Assembly: GCA_006503535.1 (NCBI GenBank)
Contig: QYRS01000011.1
Coordinates: 1,674,001-1,738,000, forward strand
Direction of reading: 5' to 3'
Length of the DNA: 64,000 bases
From: Arthrinium phaeospermum
Lineage: Eukaryota > Ascomycota > Sordariomycetes > Amphisphaeriales > Apiosporaceae
The position numbers were made by a program, and so were the translations under genes. Under the pieces are notes generated by a model that saw only the letters and a list, made by a program, of their open reading frames with translations, was not told the origin of the DNA and did not search any database. This document shows positions 1 through 13,722 of this stretch, one piece after another. The number at the start of each line of letters is the position of its first letter. Within the stretch, counting starts at the first letter, position 1.

Positions 1-2290
1 CTTTCACCGAAAATGATTTCTTGCGCTAAACATGTTGATTCACGTTCTTGCGTTTACTTGACTCCCCCGATTTTGTTGTGGTAGAAGGGGCGAAGGAACA
101 CGCTAACCCGCGGGTATGAGGCGAGATTCTCCGAGGACCAGGAAATCACGGCTTTCAGACCCGAATATGACTTGCACACACGGCATAGGGGCATGATACT
201 TGAGGCGTGGGTGGCGGTCTTTGACACTTGTACGGCTTCGCCGGTCTCTTCGTTCTTCTTGTAGTTCCTTGCGTCTTAGGGTCAGCGTGTGGCTGGGTGG
301 ATGATGGGGAGTGTGGCTAGAAGCGGGAGAGGGTGGGAAGCCAGAGGTGTGGATATACGGCAGCGTAATTGTTGCATATCTTCGACGAACCTCTTGATGT
401 TGTCTGTGTATCATAATGACGCTGAATGCTCAGATCATACCCCTTGTGCCCAATATTATTACTACTTCAGACGTTGAAATGTTCCAACCTCGCGTGACCA
501 ACCAACCGACTTGCCAATACGGGCGCCCTGCGCTGCGTTGAGGGGCCTGGGGGAATACGAGGCTAACAGGAGAATACTCTCTGATGCGTTCAGTTGCCGG
601 AACAGTTGCTGCTCAGGGGTTGGGTGGGTAGCTGGTGTGGCGGGATCCCTTGCATCATGCGAGCTCTATCATGACAGCACGCATAACCCTGTGACGCGTG
701 CCGGAGCTGTCTTTCCCCCCTCACGGTCAGATAACCACGATACCAGTGAGTCTATGACGGAAACGCGAACTCTCTCAGGGTTTACCAAGCACAAATTCCT
801 GCAAGGCATGGGTGTTGCTTGGGCGTGGGATGGTGGTCCCTTCTTGGGCTTTGAAATATGCTTTGCAGAGTTTGGGGATCGGCTAGTGATCTGGAGGAGA
901 TAATCTATAATATATTATCAAGCTGCAGCGTCGTGGCTCTGCCGCGTTGCAGGCTCATCATCTTATGGGCGCGTCTGCAAGATGGATGCACAAGATTTCG
1001 ATGGAGGGAGCGTGCCTGCCAAGCTTGATGTATCCCGCTACGCAGTATTCAAGCCGTAGCCTAGAGGTGAGAAGGGAAGATCTTGTCGCGCAGCCAATGA
1101 CACTCGACTACAGGCATGGCGGGGTTATGTACAGACAAAAACGACAGAAGTCAAAACTTTAGGCCGAACTAAAACCCCGAGGCCGGTCGGGGCTCTGGCT
1201 ACAATCTTTGAGAGCTACGGTACTGTACGAGCCAGATACATGACGACCCTCCCTGGCGGTCCCTCGTGCCGAGAAGTCTGGCCACTGGGCGGCGGCGGAG
1301 TTATCCCCTTGCCCGGTTGCAGATCTGCAAAGATATCTAGCTCGATATAGGTAGTTGGATCCCGCCGCGCGGCCCGGTCGGTATCGAGCAACGGACGAAT
1401 GCCTTCAAGCTCCGGTGACGCATATTCCCAGGTCAACGGATAAGATCGGCGATGGGGAGAAACTCTAAAATGATATCGTCGAACCACCCACCCTCCCTCC
1501 CTCCCTTTCTTCTCCATGGCTTGGTGATGCAAGGTATCGCTGGAGGAGGACTGTCCGAAGCCCCCCTTGCCCTCTCCTCTCGTTGAGTGCGGCAAAACGC
1601 TTGAGCAAACTCGGGATGTTCGGGTCAAGTCGCGCACCTCCTCCTGCAGCGTTTCGGTTGTCGTGGAATTTGCCAGGCTCTGGTCTGAATCCTACCATCG
1701 ATGCCGAATCGCAAGATTATCCTGTTTTGTGGCCAAGACAGAACAAACAAGGGAGAAACCGACTGAACGCAGACAGTAACCTCGTCCCTTCATCGCCAGG
1801 GGACACTAACAATGGACAAAGTTGTGAGGGAGGGACGGGAACTCGCGTGATAAGCCCTCGAGCATCTCTGCCAAGACCTGTCAAACGAAACGGCTCACCG
1901 TCCTTGTGTGGTTTTAGACCGAAACGGCCCCAAAAGAGGGTTGTTAGTAGCTGGTCAGTACCCGGGCACCGGGGTTGGGGGGCGGATAGAAGTTCGCGCT
2001 GCACATGCCAAAATTTGCAAGTCGTTTCCGTCTCGTCTCGTTCGTCTCGTCTCTTTCTCTTTCTTTTTCTCTTTGCTCCTGACGTCAAAGAGAGGGGAGA
2101 GGGAAGAATGGCTAAGGAGATGCCCGGAGAAAGACATTATTGAATTTTGAACCTTACTTGGGACTGATGAAAGGACGGGAAGTGAAGGAAAGCAAGACTA
2201 CTTGAGAGGGGCATGCCGCATGCCACTTCACGAACCTTGGCAGTGATCGGCACCGGTCTGGCTCGAGAAAGGGGTTGGCCGACGCGTATT

Positions 2291-2459
2291 CTCTTGATTA
2301 TCAAATACCGTAATAAGCGCGGGGGCGATCCTACACTCCAATTCGTGCTGTTACTTGGGCCACTCACAAGTCCTCGGCGGTGTGAACTCAGCACATCTGA
2401 TCTTCTGATTTGACCAGAAGCCGTCCCCGTAAACTATTACGGTATCTGGCAATCAAGAG
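2291..2459. repeat. imperfect inverted repeat, MITE-like
   Basis: The 25-base arm at 2291-2315 matches the reverse complement of 2435-2459 at 22 of 25 positions, with about 119 bases between the arms. All three differences are transitions; reading the arms in the same sense, the left arm has T or A where the right has C or G. No convincing target-site duplication flanks it, so MITE identity is only a possibility. Confidence 0.4.
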
Positions 2460-5400
2460 GATGCACGCTTCCGCACTCTGGTGGATTCAGCCTGGTGTTG
2501 TTCAGACGACGATGTTTTCCCCCCAAGCCGCCTACTCCAACCTTGAGGCAAACGAGCATCAGACGAAGGGGGTCATCGGCAACGTTTGTGGGAGGCACGC
2601 AGGATCCGACCATGGACTAACCGATCGAGGCATGCCGACGCGTGCGAGACGGAGCTGCTTGACGGGATGGGATATCCCACGCTGAGAACTCCCGATATCA
2701 ATCTGTAAGTTGGCCTCGGTAACATCTCTTCTGTTTCTCTACCGCTTTCACATGTTTATCGCGGCCAGAGACGATGTTGAGGCAGTCACTCCCACGAGCC
2801 ACGACGGCCGAACCACGAGTCGGAGCGACTCCGGGAGGCTGGAAGATCTGCGACAGTCGCGAGTTGGGTTCATCGAAATGTGAACTTGCCCATGTCAACA
2901 TTGTCATAACCCCCCATACTCATCCGCCTCAAAAGGGCTCGCTCGTGACGAGAATCACCGGGGAAGATCGCATGGCTGTAGCTTCCCAAGAGTCCCAGGC
3001 AAGTGTAGATACAAGGAAACCGATACATCATCACTGGGACACAGGCTGACCATGCCTCCAGTGCGACATGTCCGGTGCCAGCAGTGCCTTCTGCGATCTT
3101 GGCTCTTGGATAACTTCTTCCTGGGAGTAGCTGTCTCTAAGGGGTTTCCGTCCCTAACGCCATGGTGACCGGCGCGAGTTCCGCAGGTGAGTGATTCAGG
3201 GGCTGGGGCATAGGATCCCGGTGCGCGCTTACGCTCTCGGCCTCTGTTCTGCAGAGGAGGAGGAGGGGGTGCGCGAGAGAGCTGATTATATGTCAGTCTT
3301 GGCTTCAATCTCATCATCGCGCTCAGCAATGTCAATGTCACTTTGGAGACGGCGTAAAGGTCGGCGAGAATCCCGTAAGTATGAGGAAGGTACGACAGAT
3401 ACTCGAGTCTGCTGAGATCAGAGCCACGCGTGCTCTTAGTGGCAGTAAGCAGAGACAATCACGTCGCATACCACATACCTGCCTGCATTTCGGGAGGGAG
3501 GTCTTGGGTGGCTTTGCTGTCTCCGGAGGCTATGAATGGAAGAATGGTAGCAATAACCATATGACGTTGGATCTGCGAAGTTGAGACAATCTCGAGCCGA
3601 TCGTTTTCGACTGCGCCTGGTTTTTCCACCGAGAAGTCTTTCGGCCAGCCATTTTCCGTTGTGGTGCCCAGGAGACGACGGCATCGGCAAGATCAATTGG
3701 TTGGTACGCACTGATTACCTGGGGGAGGAAGCCCAGTGATCATCTTCAGATTGCGCACAACCCAACCCACAACAAAGGCGTGCGTAACAACTCAATATTG
3801 TCTGTGCCGATCGTGTGTCGAGTCCCTGGACCACCCGTTACATACTGTATAGCAATTTTTCCTTTTCGTCTCGGCACTGGAAGAACACAAAAGTAAAACA
3901 AGATGCCGGGTGCCTACCAGCGACCGAGTATGAGCATGTACACTGAACATGTTAGTCCCTCAATATCCGATGTGAAGGAAGCACGGCATTCAATACAACA
4001 ACATAGAATCGATCCTCGTAATGGCGAAAGAGCTGCCCCAACCAGACCGCGCGCGCCACATTGTACATATCATGGTTTCACCTGATGCCATGGGCATACT
4101 GCCCATCCCAATGGATATGATACCTGGATGAGATACCAGTTGGCTAAACTGACCTGTCGTTAACAACAGCAGCGTTTTCTCAATCAGATGAGTGCCACAT
4201 GGCTTCAACCCCTCGGTCACAAATTGAAGGACTGAGTGTGGGTTATACATTTTGAGCTATTCTGGTGAGCTATGGATGCCAAGTACGGACCGGTTTCATG
4301 GCAACGGAACCTTCCGTAGAGGATGGACTGGGTTTCGATATTTCTTGATTCCTGTTTTCTTTGCACCAGGCTCCCAATGATCTGGATGGGTCAACGACAC
4401 CCGAGTGTAACCATATAGGATCAACCTAAGTGACGGGTAAGCCTCCACCCAGAAGCATGAGGTTGACTCGGAGAAAGGCGCCTCCTGAATACATGTGGGC
4501 ATGTGGTCGGTTTTACCAGCAGTGCTGTCTGGGTGAAGTGTCAAAGTTGTATCCGAATAAAGAAAAACAAGACTGGCCTATGGCTTTGTTTCCGTCAAGA
4601 ATAGCATTGCCAATCCTGTGCCTTTATCGTATATCCTCCGACTTGCTTATAATTAGCCCTGCCCGTCATCCAGTCCACACACACGCTATGGTAGGCTAAG
4701 GACCGGCACTTGCTGGGATATGTCCCTATACGTAAGCAATTGACGTGTCGTGCCCGTACGAACGATGGCTGATGAGTTGAGGCACCCGCAGCGACGTTCA
4801 GGACAACTTTTCCCTAGTGACTTGTATAGCTCCGGGCAGCCATGGCCTTTATACCCCACCGATATTGGGAGTGTTATAGATCGCCCGACCTAGATTGGAG
4901 TAGAAGCCGACCGCACTGAACGTCCGAGGGCACGAGAGCAACGTCGAAAGGCGGGCCCCCGGAGGGCTGCCCGTCTCGGTAGTAGCACCCGGCTTTTTCA
5001 TGCTGCTTGCTTACCGATTGGATCCATCGGCTACCTGGGGAAGGGTTTTTTCGAGAGGGAACGGCAAGCTAGAAGAAAAAAATTCAGATGAAAAACTAGA
5101 ACAAAAATAAAACAAAAAACCGACAGGATGGCGAGTCCATACCTATCCATGGAGAAATTGTGAGACTAGCAGCCGGGGCCGCCGACCAAAGTACAGTCCT
5201 CCGAGGCAGGGCAGTTGGGCGACACGATAATCACAGCACCGTTTCGAGGATTCGTGGCTTGACGCGTCTTGCGAAACCTGGCGAGACCTCGCGGGTTTTG
5301 CCGTCGTCAGTGCAGAGTGTTTTGCTGCCATCCAGTCCGTGGACGACGGTTATGTCACCAGCCCATGAGCTGACGAGACTTGGACAGCCCATGTGGGCTG

Positions 5401-7825
5401 TCAGCTTCGAAACGCCTTCCACGCCTGCTGTCCAACTTGGGGCCCAGTCTGGGAAGTCAGTTCATCTGACACTTGACACTAAAAAAAATCTCACGAGCCA
5501 GCCGTGGTCTGGACATGGCACCGAACACCTCCCACCAGATTGCGCACCAACCCTGCAGTAACATCGGCAGTACAGGACGGCGAATGCAAATTTGTCCGAG
5601 TGACCCGCAATCCGTCCGCGCCAAGTGCGGGTATGCCATGTCTCAGGTCCCTCGGTGAACCGTGGGAACGGAACATGGCAACGTCCAGAAGCAAGCCAAA
5701 CGGGTGCTCGCGCTGCTCCAAATGAAATGTAGGCAAACACCTTGGATCACGAGAACACGTGGCATTGGTAGTGCCTTCACAAGATATGCCCTCCATTCGC
5801 AAGGAGAGATTTCAGTTGCAGTTGTGTAAGGGTAATACTGAGAAAATATTTGAGCTTTGAGTACTCCGTAAATGTTGAAGGTCTCAAAGGCTTGCGGGTC
5901 CGGGCAGGGTGCTTTTCTTCGATGGTGCTGCCGTCCGTCCGTTCGAGATCTAGAAATAATGGGTAGAAGAAGTATGTAGGAGCAATGTTGCTGTCCACTT
6001 TTGGTCCTGTCGAGTTGCTGGAGGTCTCTATTCCGACGCGATGATTGGGTGGCTTTTCCCGTTGTCTCGAAATGGTTGCAATGCATATCCATCATGCATT
6101 CAGCCTCACCGCTTCCCAGGCCACAATCTGCTGCCAATCTAGCAATCTCTCAACTCAATGCTGGATCGAACAGCGCGATGTGACTACTTCCCATTATCAA
6201 TACAACGATCCGCCATGGAAGAAGACTGCCATGAGCTCATCTGGTTACCTTGGCCAGCAGAGGCCCGCACCGCACGAGACCGCATGTCCAACTACCATGT
6301 ACACGAACGGGGCTGCGCACGGGAGGCAGGGGCCCTACCCCATGCAGAACGGCGACAATACGAGAGGCGGGTGCTGTTGTGGCTGACGAGACAGCGTTAG
6401 ATTTGCCAATACTTACGGATGCAGGACGACTTGCACAGGCAGGAGGACACTTACATGACTCGGCAAACATCCACTTCCCTCTCTCCTCGGAACGCCCAGA
6501 GCGCGCGGCGTTCTCGGTCGATACATATGTAAATGCCCGGATGCTTCCTTGAGGCGAGAGATCAGACGGCTGTCATCGGCGTGGCCGCCCGTTGTCGTCT
6601 CATGCTCCATGTTTTTGGGGTGATCTTCAGGGCTCCCAACAATCCCGTTGCCCTGCATCTAAACCGAGACTGGGTGGATATTCTAGACGCCTTCTAGAAG
6701 TCCCAAGGAAGACGCTGGTTCGGTTCGATGCCCTGGATGACACATAATCAGGGGGTAGGGGTCTTGGTGCTGCTGGTACCCACAGGCCCCTTCCAAGTTC
6801 CAACCTGCAGGGGGGTCGCTTCTCAACCGCTCCTCTGAGGGCTGCTGCGAGGACCCGTCTGACATTGCAAACCCAATGCTGATGGGACGCACGATGGGGT
6901 TGCTATTATTGACTCACCTTGGGAGGGGTGGAGGGGTCGGGAAGGAGATTAGACCATCTTCTTTTCACAGGCAAGCAGCACGCGGTTGACTCTTGTACCT
7001 AAGACAGCGATTTGCTTATTGCAGACTCGGATGCATCAGTAATGACCCCTTAAGATCAGCAATACATAATTGAGTTCCTTGGCTTGTACGATAGTTGTCG
7101 GGCTAAGAACGGGGGGCTCCTGCTCCAAACGGCCGCGACTGCCCAAAAATGAACAATTTGGCCCGTCTGCATAATTGATGCTGCCTGCAACGGAGATGGG
7201 CCACAGTAGTGCGCATATGCAGAGTGGTCATTGCCAAGGGAGTCTGGCCGACGATCCCAAAGCTCCGGGAAGACGGCCTGACCTGTCTGTTAAGCCCGTT
7301 CAGGCTAAGCAGATCCCGAGTTGTGAGCGGGTGCTCGTTCGCCAATGAGAACGAGAGCGACATGCCGGATCGAGTTTGATAATGGATTGATGACCTGAGC
7401 TTCTTGTCTGCCACGAGCCAACTTGCATGGCCATGCCCTGCAGCCAAGTGACAATCGAATGTTCCAAGAAACCCCGGCCGGGTTGGCCGGTCATCAATAT
7501 CAACACTGCTACATAATACCGACCTAACCCGACGTAGGCTGTTTGTTGTAGCCCTAATAAGCATGGCAGTGCCGACGTTAGGTAGTCGCGCTTCGACCGA
7601 TCCCCGATGCTGCCATATTACCTGTAACCGGGGCCCGTTACAGGCATAACATAACCTTATGTATCTTTTCATGGACAACTCCGAGCGGCGATCAGAGGCT
7701 ACCGCCTAAGTACTATGTATGTATGACGCATGTGACCGAGGACGTGTTTGCGAAAAGCAAAGGCATGTTCAGGCCGAAACAACTGAGTAAGCCCGGCGGG
7801 GAAATGGAGGCCAGCAACAAAAATA

Positions 7826-7855
7826 GGCTGGCAGGCTGGCAGGCTGGCAGGCTGG
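7826..7855. repeat. 8-bp tandem microrepeat (GGCTGGCA)
   Basis: The unit GGCTGGCA is repeated three full times plus six bases of a fourth copy. It lies in the gene-free left flank and overlaps no supported gene. Confidence 0.85.
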
Positions 7856-9488
7856 GGACCGTGAGGTGCCAAGATGCGAAGGAAGGATTCAGACACGAGG
7901 TCAGCCCGTGAGATTTGATGGAATTCTCACCGTGTGGCGGACGCTGCTGTTGGGAGTATGCTACCCTGTCGATAGCCACGTGTAATACGGAAAACCCATG
8001 TTCTGGTTGACAGGAGCAGAAGCAGAGTGCTGCATGAAGATCACCACACGTACGGATTTGCGGTCGACTGCGAACCAACTTGCAGCACCGCTGGCTGTGT
8101 GTACTTGAGCCTGGTTAGGTACTGACCCCGGGTTCTCCTAACTGGTGCAGCTGCCAAACCCCAGACGGCGCATTGCGAAACGACACATTCAAAGAAACAG
8201 AAATATGGGCATGCTTGCTTCTCGTGATTCCTTCCATCCTTCTTTCCATCTCTGAGATACGGTTTCAAACAAAGGGAGGTCCGACGTCGAAAGTGGTTCC
8301 CCCATTAGACTCTGATCTCATCCATCTGCCACCATCACATCATCTATCTGCTTTTTGCAGGTGAGTCAGGTTTCAACCTTGCTGGAGAGGCCCAATTTCC
8401 ACTCTTCCGGTCGCCTGCTCATGCCGGCATGCTTCTATCTCATGCTTCTAGTGGGAATTTGAGACGCTGCTTTTGGGGCTTGTTTGCCATCACACAGCAT
8501 AACCCCAGCACATCTTTGCCGTAGTTGCACGTGTGTGTCCCAGGAAACTAACTGCCGCGACGAATCATCTTTTTTTGCTTCTTTCTCTGTTCGTTTTAAA
8601 ACCCCACTCGCCACTCCCCCGGCAGCGTATCAATGTCTCGTTCCTATCAATGGTTGTGTTATGGCCGCTGATGCTGCTGCTGACACGGCTGAGAACATAA
8701 CCTTAGGTGCTTGATGCACCTGCATGCGGAACTACCTACATGCATCCTACATGCCAAATGCCCAATGATAATGTACTTACACACCCGCCCAACCACTATT
8801 GAACCGGTGGTGGGCCGTTGCGATCTCTTTTTCTTCTGATTTAACATATTTTAATTTCCTACCACTGAACCATCCCAGTCTGGCTGCGGTTCTGGCGCTA
8901 CTCCCCTAGTCTCTGACACGCCAGCCCGGCCTAAATCTCCATCTTCGTCCCGCTCACTGGCCACTTTCTGTCAACGCTTTGCATTCTCCATTTCTGAAAC
9001 GCGCTGACGCATATTGTAGCAGTGGGCTGTATCTAAAACAAGCTGTATCCTTTCTACGGCTCCGCCCTCACCGCACATCGTCGGCTTGCCCTCCTGCCTC
9101 CTCTCCTTCCCAGTTCCCACCCTGCCACCCCCCTCGCAAAGTCCTCTTGACTTGTCTTCTTCCTGCCTTTGCTTCCGGAACGAACGACCAAGCCCTGCAT
9201 AACCCTGTACCCTGGACATACCACAACAGTAATATCCAAAACAAAGCCCGCCTTTCTCCGTCTACCCATTTGGAACACTGGCAAATCAGCCATCTTCATC
9301 CTTGAAGCCCCCTTCCCACACCCCCATCTCAGGCCACGCGACTGTCGACATCCTGGTCTGGTAGTACTCGTATTATATCAACCGTCTTTTGGATCTCTCG
9401 GGCCACGGTACCGAGTTACTTGCTCTGCCCGCCTGCTAGCTACATACCTACTTATAATACCACCCGCCAACCCACCTCGTGCGACATC

Positions 9489-10469
9489 ATGTCTTCCTCT
9501 GCTACTAGCAATCCCAATCCAACTCCAGCCCAGGAAGAATTCCAGGACCTCTTGAACAAGAACTCCGGCAGCGATAGCCCGCGTGTTCACCCCGAAGACA
9601 GAGAAGACGTCCGTCGAGAGGCAGACGACAGTGAAGAGGACGAAGAAGACCGCTTCCGCAACGAACAAATAGACGCCGCCATGCGCATGCCAAACATGAG
9701 GACCCCCGTCGAGGGTGGTGACTACAAACTTCCGCCCGCCGCCTTCGATTCGGGTCGAGCCACGGGAGTCAAGGGCGTCATCGCCGATGCCCGCGCTTAC
9801 GAAGAGGCTCGCCAGAGCAAGTGGCGCAACCGGGTTCGCGCCGCCCGTCGCTCCGTCATGGGCATCGGTGACTTGGTTAGAAGCAAGGACAACCAGAGCG
9901 CAGAAAACAGCGAGGAGGATGTCGACGAAGATGAGGAGGCTTTCCTGCAACAGTGGCGAGAGTCGCGGCGGCAGGAGCTCGAATCAGAGGCGCAGGGCAA
10001 GGCCCGCGCCAACCGGAAGACAAGCCCGAGCCTGCGCATGTTCGGCCGCCTCGATACGGTCGATGCCTTGGGCTACCTGGACGCCATCGAGAAAGTCGCA
10101 AGAGACGCGGTGGTTGTCGTCTTCGTCTATGATCATGAGGTAAGCCTACACGCCGTCCGCATGATGGACCTGTCCCATTCCTTGTCGCACACGCACGCTT
10201 ACTAACATTCGCCTCTACAGTGCCAAGTATCTGGTTTGATCCAGCAAGCCCTGCGACCGTTGGTCACGGCGCATCCCTATGTCCACTTCGTCAAGATTCA
10301 TTACGAGGACATCGAGTTCGACAACGCCGCTGTGCCGGCCATCCTTGCCTACCGCAACCAAGGCGACCTTTTTGCCAACTTGACTGGGCTCATCGAGATG
10401 ATTCCGGAGGATGAGGAATTCGACAGCGACGCCCTCAAGAAGGTGTTGCAGAAGCATGACGTCCTGTAA
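9489..10469 (+). CDS. phosducin-like protein (G-beta-gamma chaperone, PhLP1/BDM-1 type)
   Basis: Two exons, 9489-10139 and 10221-10469, give 299 residues. The intron starts GTAAGC, has an ACTAAC branch point and ends TACAG; phase 0. The N-terminal half is acidic and charged and holds a short phosducin-like stretch (residues about 15-22, EEFQDLLN). From about residue 180 the protein has the phosducin thioredoxin-like fold: a segment ending VVVVFVYDHE, then HPYVHFVKI, VPAILAYRNQG and a LIEMIPEDEEF tail, without a CxxC redox pair. In fungi this family (BDM-1 in Cryphonectria, PhLP-1 in Neurospora) helps fold and stabilise the heterotrimeric G-protein beta-gamma dimer in the cytosol, and so affects growth, sporulation and virulence. 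That role is family knowledge; the identity rests on the fold pattern. The exon join restores a continuous domain. Confidence 0.85.
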
Positions 10470-13400
10470 TGGCCGCATTGCCTTGTGTGTTTCAAATAAC
10501 AGCTACGGCGCCGCGTCGATTTGCCCATGCCTGGGACATTTGTTGATCACCTACGGTCTATGCTGTCATTTACGAGTCTCCTTTTGTTATGCCTACCTGC
10601 CGCGATGGGGGGCAACTCTGCTCCTTGCAGATATTCTGATACCCTTTGATTCGAAAGGTCAGCAATCCACACACGCAGCTGGACCAACCAACCATTGCTG
10701 TCTGGAGAGCTTTTACGGGACTTTTGCACATATCCAGTCTGTATTAGCTTTGGGACCCAATGGTTTTCATGCTGCACATACACGACCTGCTGTCTTTCTT
10801 GAGTTGGATACATTCCAAGGGAGCCTGTGGTTCTGGTCTAGAATGAAGTTACGTTGGTAGGAATCAGTTCCTGACGGGAGTTTTTGGCGTTCGCGAGTTC
10901 AATGCGAACTTTGGTGGGAGGGCCGATGATTTCACGGCCCAAGTTTGATATAGATTTACGATACGAAACGTTACTGGATGTCGTCTTCCTATAGTTGAAG
11001 ACGTAGAAGAACGTTGGACCACGTGTGTCATATGAGCATGTATAGTACATAATGAAAAATCAAAATATCCAAGATGAACCGAGCAATGATCTACCCTCTT
11101 TGTGAAATCCGGCTGGAATGACTTGGCAGAGTAACATGTTTCAGTGAGATCTTAGTGATTTGGAATAGATGGGCAAAACGACTAGCAGTAACTACGTGAG
11201 CCGTTGCACTGCTTGCAGATGAAATCATGGCTTTAACCGCAGGTGTATGGTTCTATATGATTGCCTTCCATGCTGCCAGATGCCATGAGTTCTGCCATGA
11301 GGACCACGGGAAGGTCGTGTAGTTCAGCATTATACATGGATCTACATGTACATACCTATCAGATTGATCTCTAACTCTCTAACTCTCTAACCCAAGGGGA
11401 GGATGAACCTATCGATTGCCACTCGGAAATTGTTTGTTACATCGCCTATTTTGGGGGATAAACGGAACATACTGAACACTGACTGACTTGGACAGGACGG
11501 GAGGCGGACGTGGTTGAGATGAAACGACTGGTCTTATACTGGGCTGACGAGCCGAGCTCAACAGCCAGTCAGGTACTTTGCGGATACCCACGTGAGCGAG
11601 TTGTGAAACTCAAGCGGGCAATCGACCATATTACGCCACCGGGTGACCGATATTGAACTGGCCTTCGCCCCGAGCAGACGTGTCAGCCTCGGTCTTGGGG
11701 TCGCAGGGCCAGTATTGGGTTGGGAAGCATGAGGTCCCTTCTCGTCAAAAGGACGCACCCCCCCAATAGACGGACGTTTTAGAGATTGAGGATAGGCGCG
11801 CTGAGTCACCAGCAGCAACATGGCAATGTAATGTGGTAACAAAACCCTCATCTGTCAATCTACAATCGAGAGAGAAGCGATGGATGCTGCGAAGGTCGCA
11901 GCTTGGCATTCGTTAATAACCCCGCAATCCGAGCTCACGAGGTGTGCCGCGTGCCTATTTGCCCCGAACACTAGGGAGGCAGAAGCGCCTATGAACCCCT
12001 CTGTCCCGCTGATAAGGGGAGCTGGTGATAGTGATAGCGCTGGGCCGTCGGATCGTCCACGATTGCCTTTGGGTCGCGCCCCCCACTTTGCACCACGTCA
12101 CGGAGACTGACTTCCAATATGTACTCGATGGAAGCGTCCATCATCATCACCTGACCAGATATTGGCAATACTGAATTTAGGGATTACGTATTCGTATCTA
12201 TTGCGAGTTCTGAACTCACGTCTAGCACTTGAAAGAATCCTCCAACTGTATGCTATATCTTCCATCCGGTACATGTATGTAAGATAGTCAGATGTAGTGC
12301 CATTTGGATTCTGATATTGCAGGCATGATAAGGTAGGCGTTGGGCGGGCAGGGGTGGTTCTTATCGAAGAACCTGGAGATCGTACAAAGCCAATATTGGT
12401 TCCCACCTGCCTGAGACCAAGTTCAGCAAACAGCTTAAATGGAAAGGGGCGCGTATTTTCAACTGGCTTCAGAGGTCTCCTGATGCTCCGATGCTGTCGA
12501 TGCAGGTAATAAGCTACAGTAAGTAAGTAGTCAAAATAAACCGTTCAAATGTACGCGTTGAAATGCTTTTGTTGCAATGATCCATCTCCTCACTTGCAAC
12601 AGCACATGCATCTGAATGTTGCCATTATTCCGTACATTACCCCAGTACCCACAGGGCAAGTCAGTCATTCAGGTAGCCCCTCAACCCCTGCAACTAACTC
12701 ACCTCAACCCACTGCGGGGTCTTGGCTGAGGTTGTAAGGCAACTGGCAACCTAACTTCCGTCATTTATTAAGTACACTCACCACATTGACACCTCTCCGT
12801 CCTCTACTTTCCATGGTCGAGCGAAACGTACCGGACAACCCAAGGCAGACACCATCCACCTGGTTCAGCGCAAAGTGAACGAAACCTTGAGGGAGCAATC
12901 TTTCCCGCCGTGTGAAATGATAATACCTTCTTACCCTCCCGCCCAACCAGACATCTGTGACCAGGCTACGCTTTGAGGGAAAGAACAACACCACATGCAA
13001 GAGAAACCGCGGACAATACTGCAAGAAACTGCATACAACGTCCTCTACATCTCTTCTTGTCCTTGTCTTTCAGTTCCAAATCGGCAAGACTGTCTGACTG
13101 GCCACCTGCCTTGAAATATTGACCACAAGCACCCACGGCGGCTTATTACCTTCCTCAGGTCCAACCTGGCTGCCTGACTAAAACACCTGGGCTGGGGGCT
13201 TTTCAGGTTAGACGAGATCGGTCCAAGATACCTACCAGGGTCTTTACGGATCACAGATCAGACCAGAGACTGTTACAATCAAGTAGGTAACCAGGCTGCA
13301 TCATTTCTCATTGCCCTGGGCATCAGATTCGACAGGCCTTTCTTCTTTGCCTACCTATCTACACTACCCTCCACCTACCTTACTACAATCCCAATACCTT

Positions 13401-13722
13401 ACCTTACCAACTTCTTGCCTTCCACTGTACCTGCTGTTGACTGGGCATCTATTTGTCTACATGCGCCTAATGGACAGCCAGTCAACCTGCTCAGCATCAA
13501 TACGTACCACTACGCCTCTCACCCATCCCACACTTACACCTTCCCACCCTATAGCCCCGCATTGCACAGGCCGTCGTCAGTCGCCTTCTTCAGCCTTCCT
13601 GATTCTACACCTGCCATTCTTCTAAGCTCTGCTCTTTCCTTCCTTACAGATCTCCTCACAAGGGTAGATTGCAGCGAGGTATGACGTGAGCCAGCGAGGC
13701 CCTCAACTGTCGTCACCGCGGA
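10470..13722. other. intergenic region, no gene seen
   Basis: These 3.25 kb lie between two plus-strand genes. I see no ORF with domain content. A triple CTCTAACT-type direct repeat occurs near 11373-11397. From about 12760 the plus strand becomes pyrimidine-rich (many CCTACC and CTACCT motifs), which fits the promoter and long 5' UTR of the gene starting at 13723. Confidence 0.6.

Larger units (their letters stand above)
1..9488. other. long stretch without a recognisable gene
   Basis: I find no gene I can support in these 9.5 kb. The open frames on both strands are all shorter than about 190 codons, overlap one another in competing frames, carry no domain I recognise and do not join through convincing introns. 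Base composition is close to that of the other intergenic DNA in the window, so the region does not look like strongly RIP-mutated transposon DNA. It contains a CT-rich tract near 2030-2085, an A-rich tract near 5070-5120, a short imperfect inverted repeat near 2291-2459 and an 8-bp microrepeat near 7826. The last few hundred bases are pyrimidine-rich and are probably the promoter and 5' UTR of the phosducin-like gene. Non-coding RNA genes or rapidly evolving small genes could be hidden here. Confidence 0.6.

Noticed and set aside
7103..7678. 191-codon minus-strand ORF in the left flank
   Set aside because: Low-complexity Arg/His/Ser-rich translation without recognisable motif; overlapping ORFs in other frames are equally open.
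11373..11397. CTAACTCT-type direct repeats reminiscent of telomere sequence
   Set aside because: Only about three copies, with a unit different from (TTAGGG)n, inside an ordinary intergenic region.
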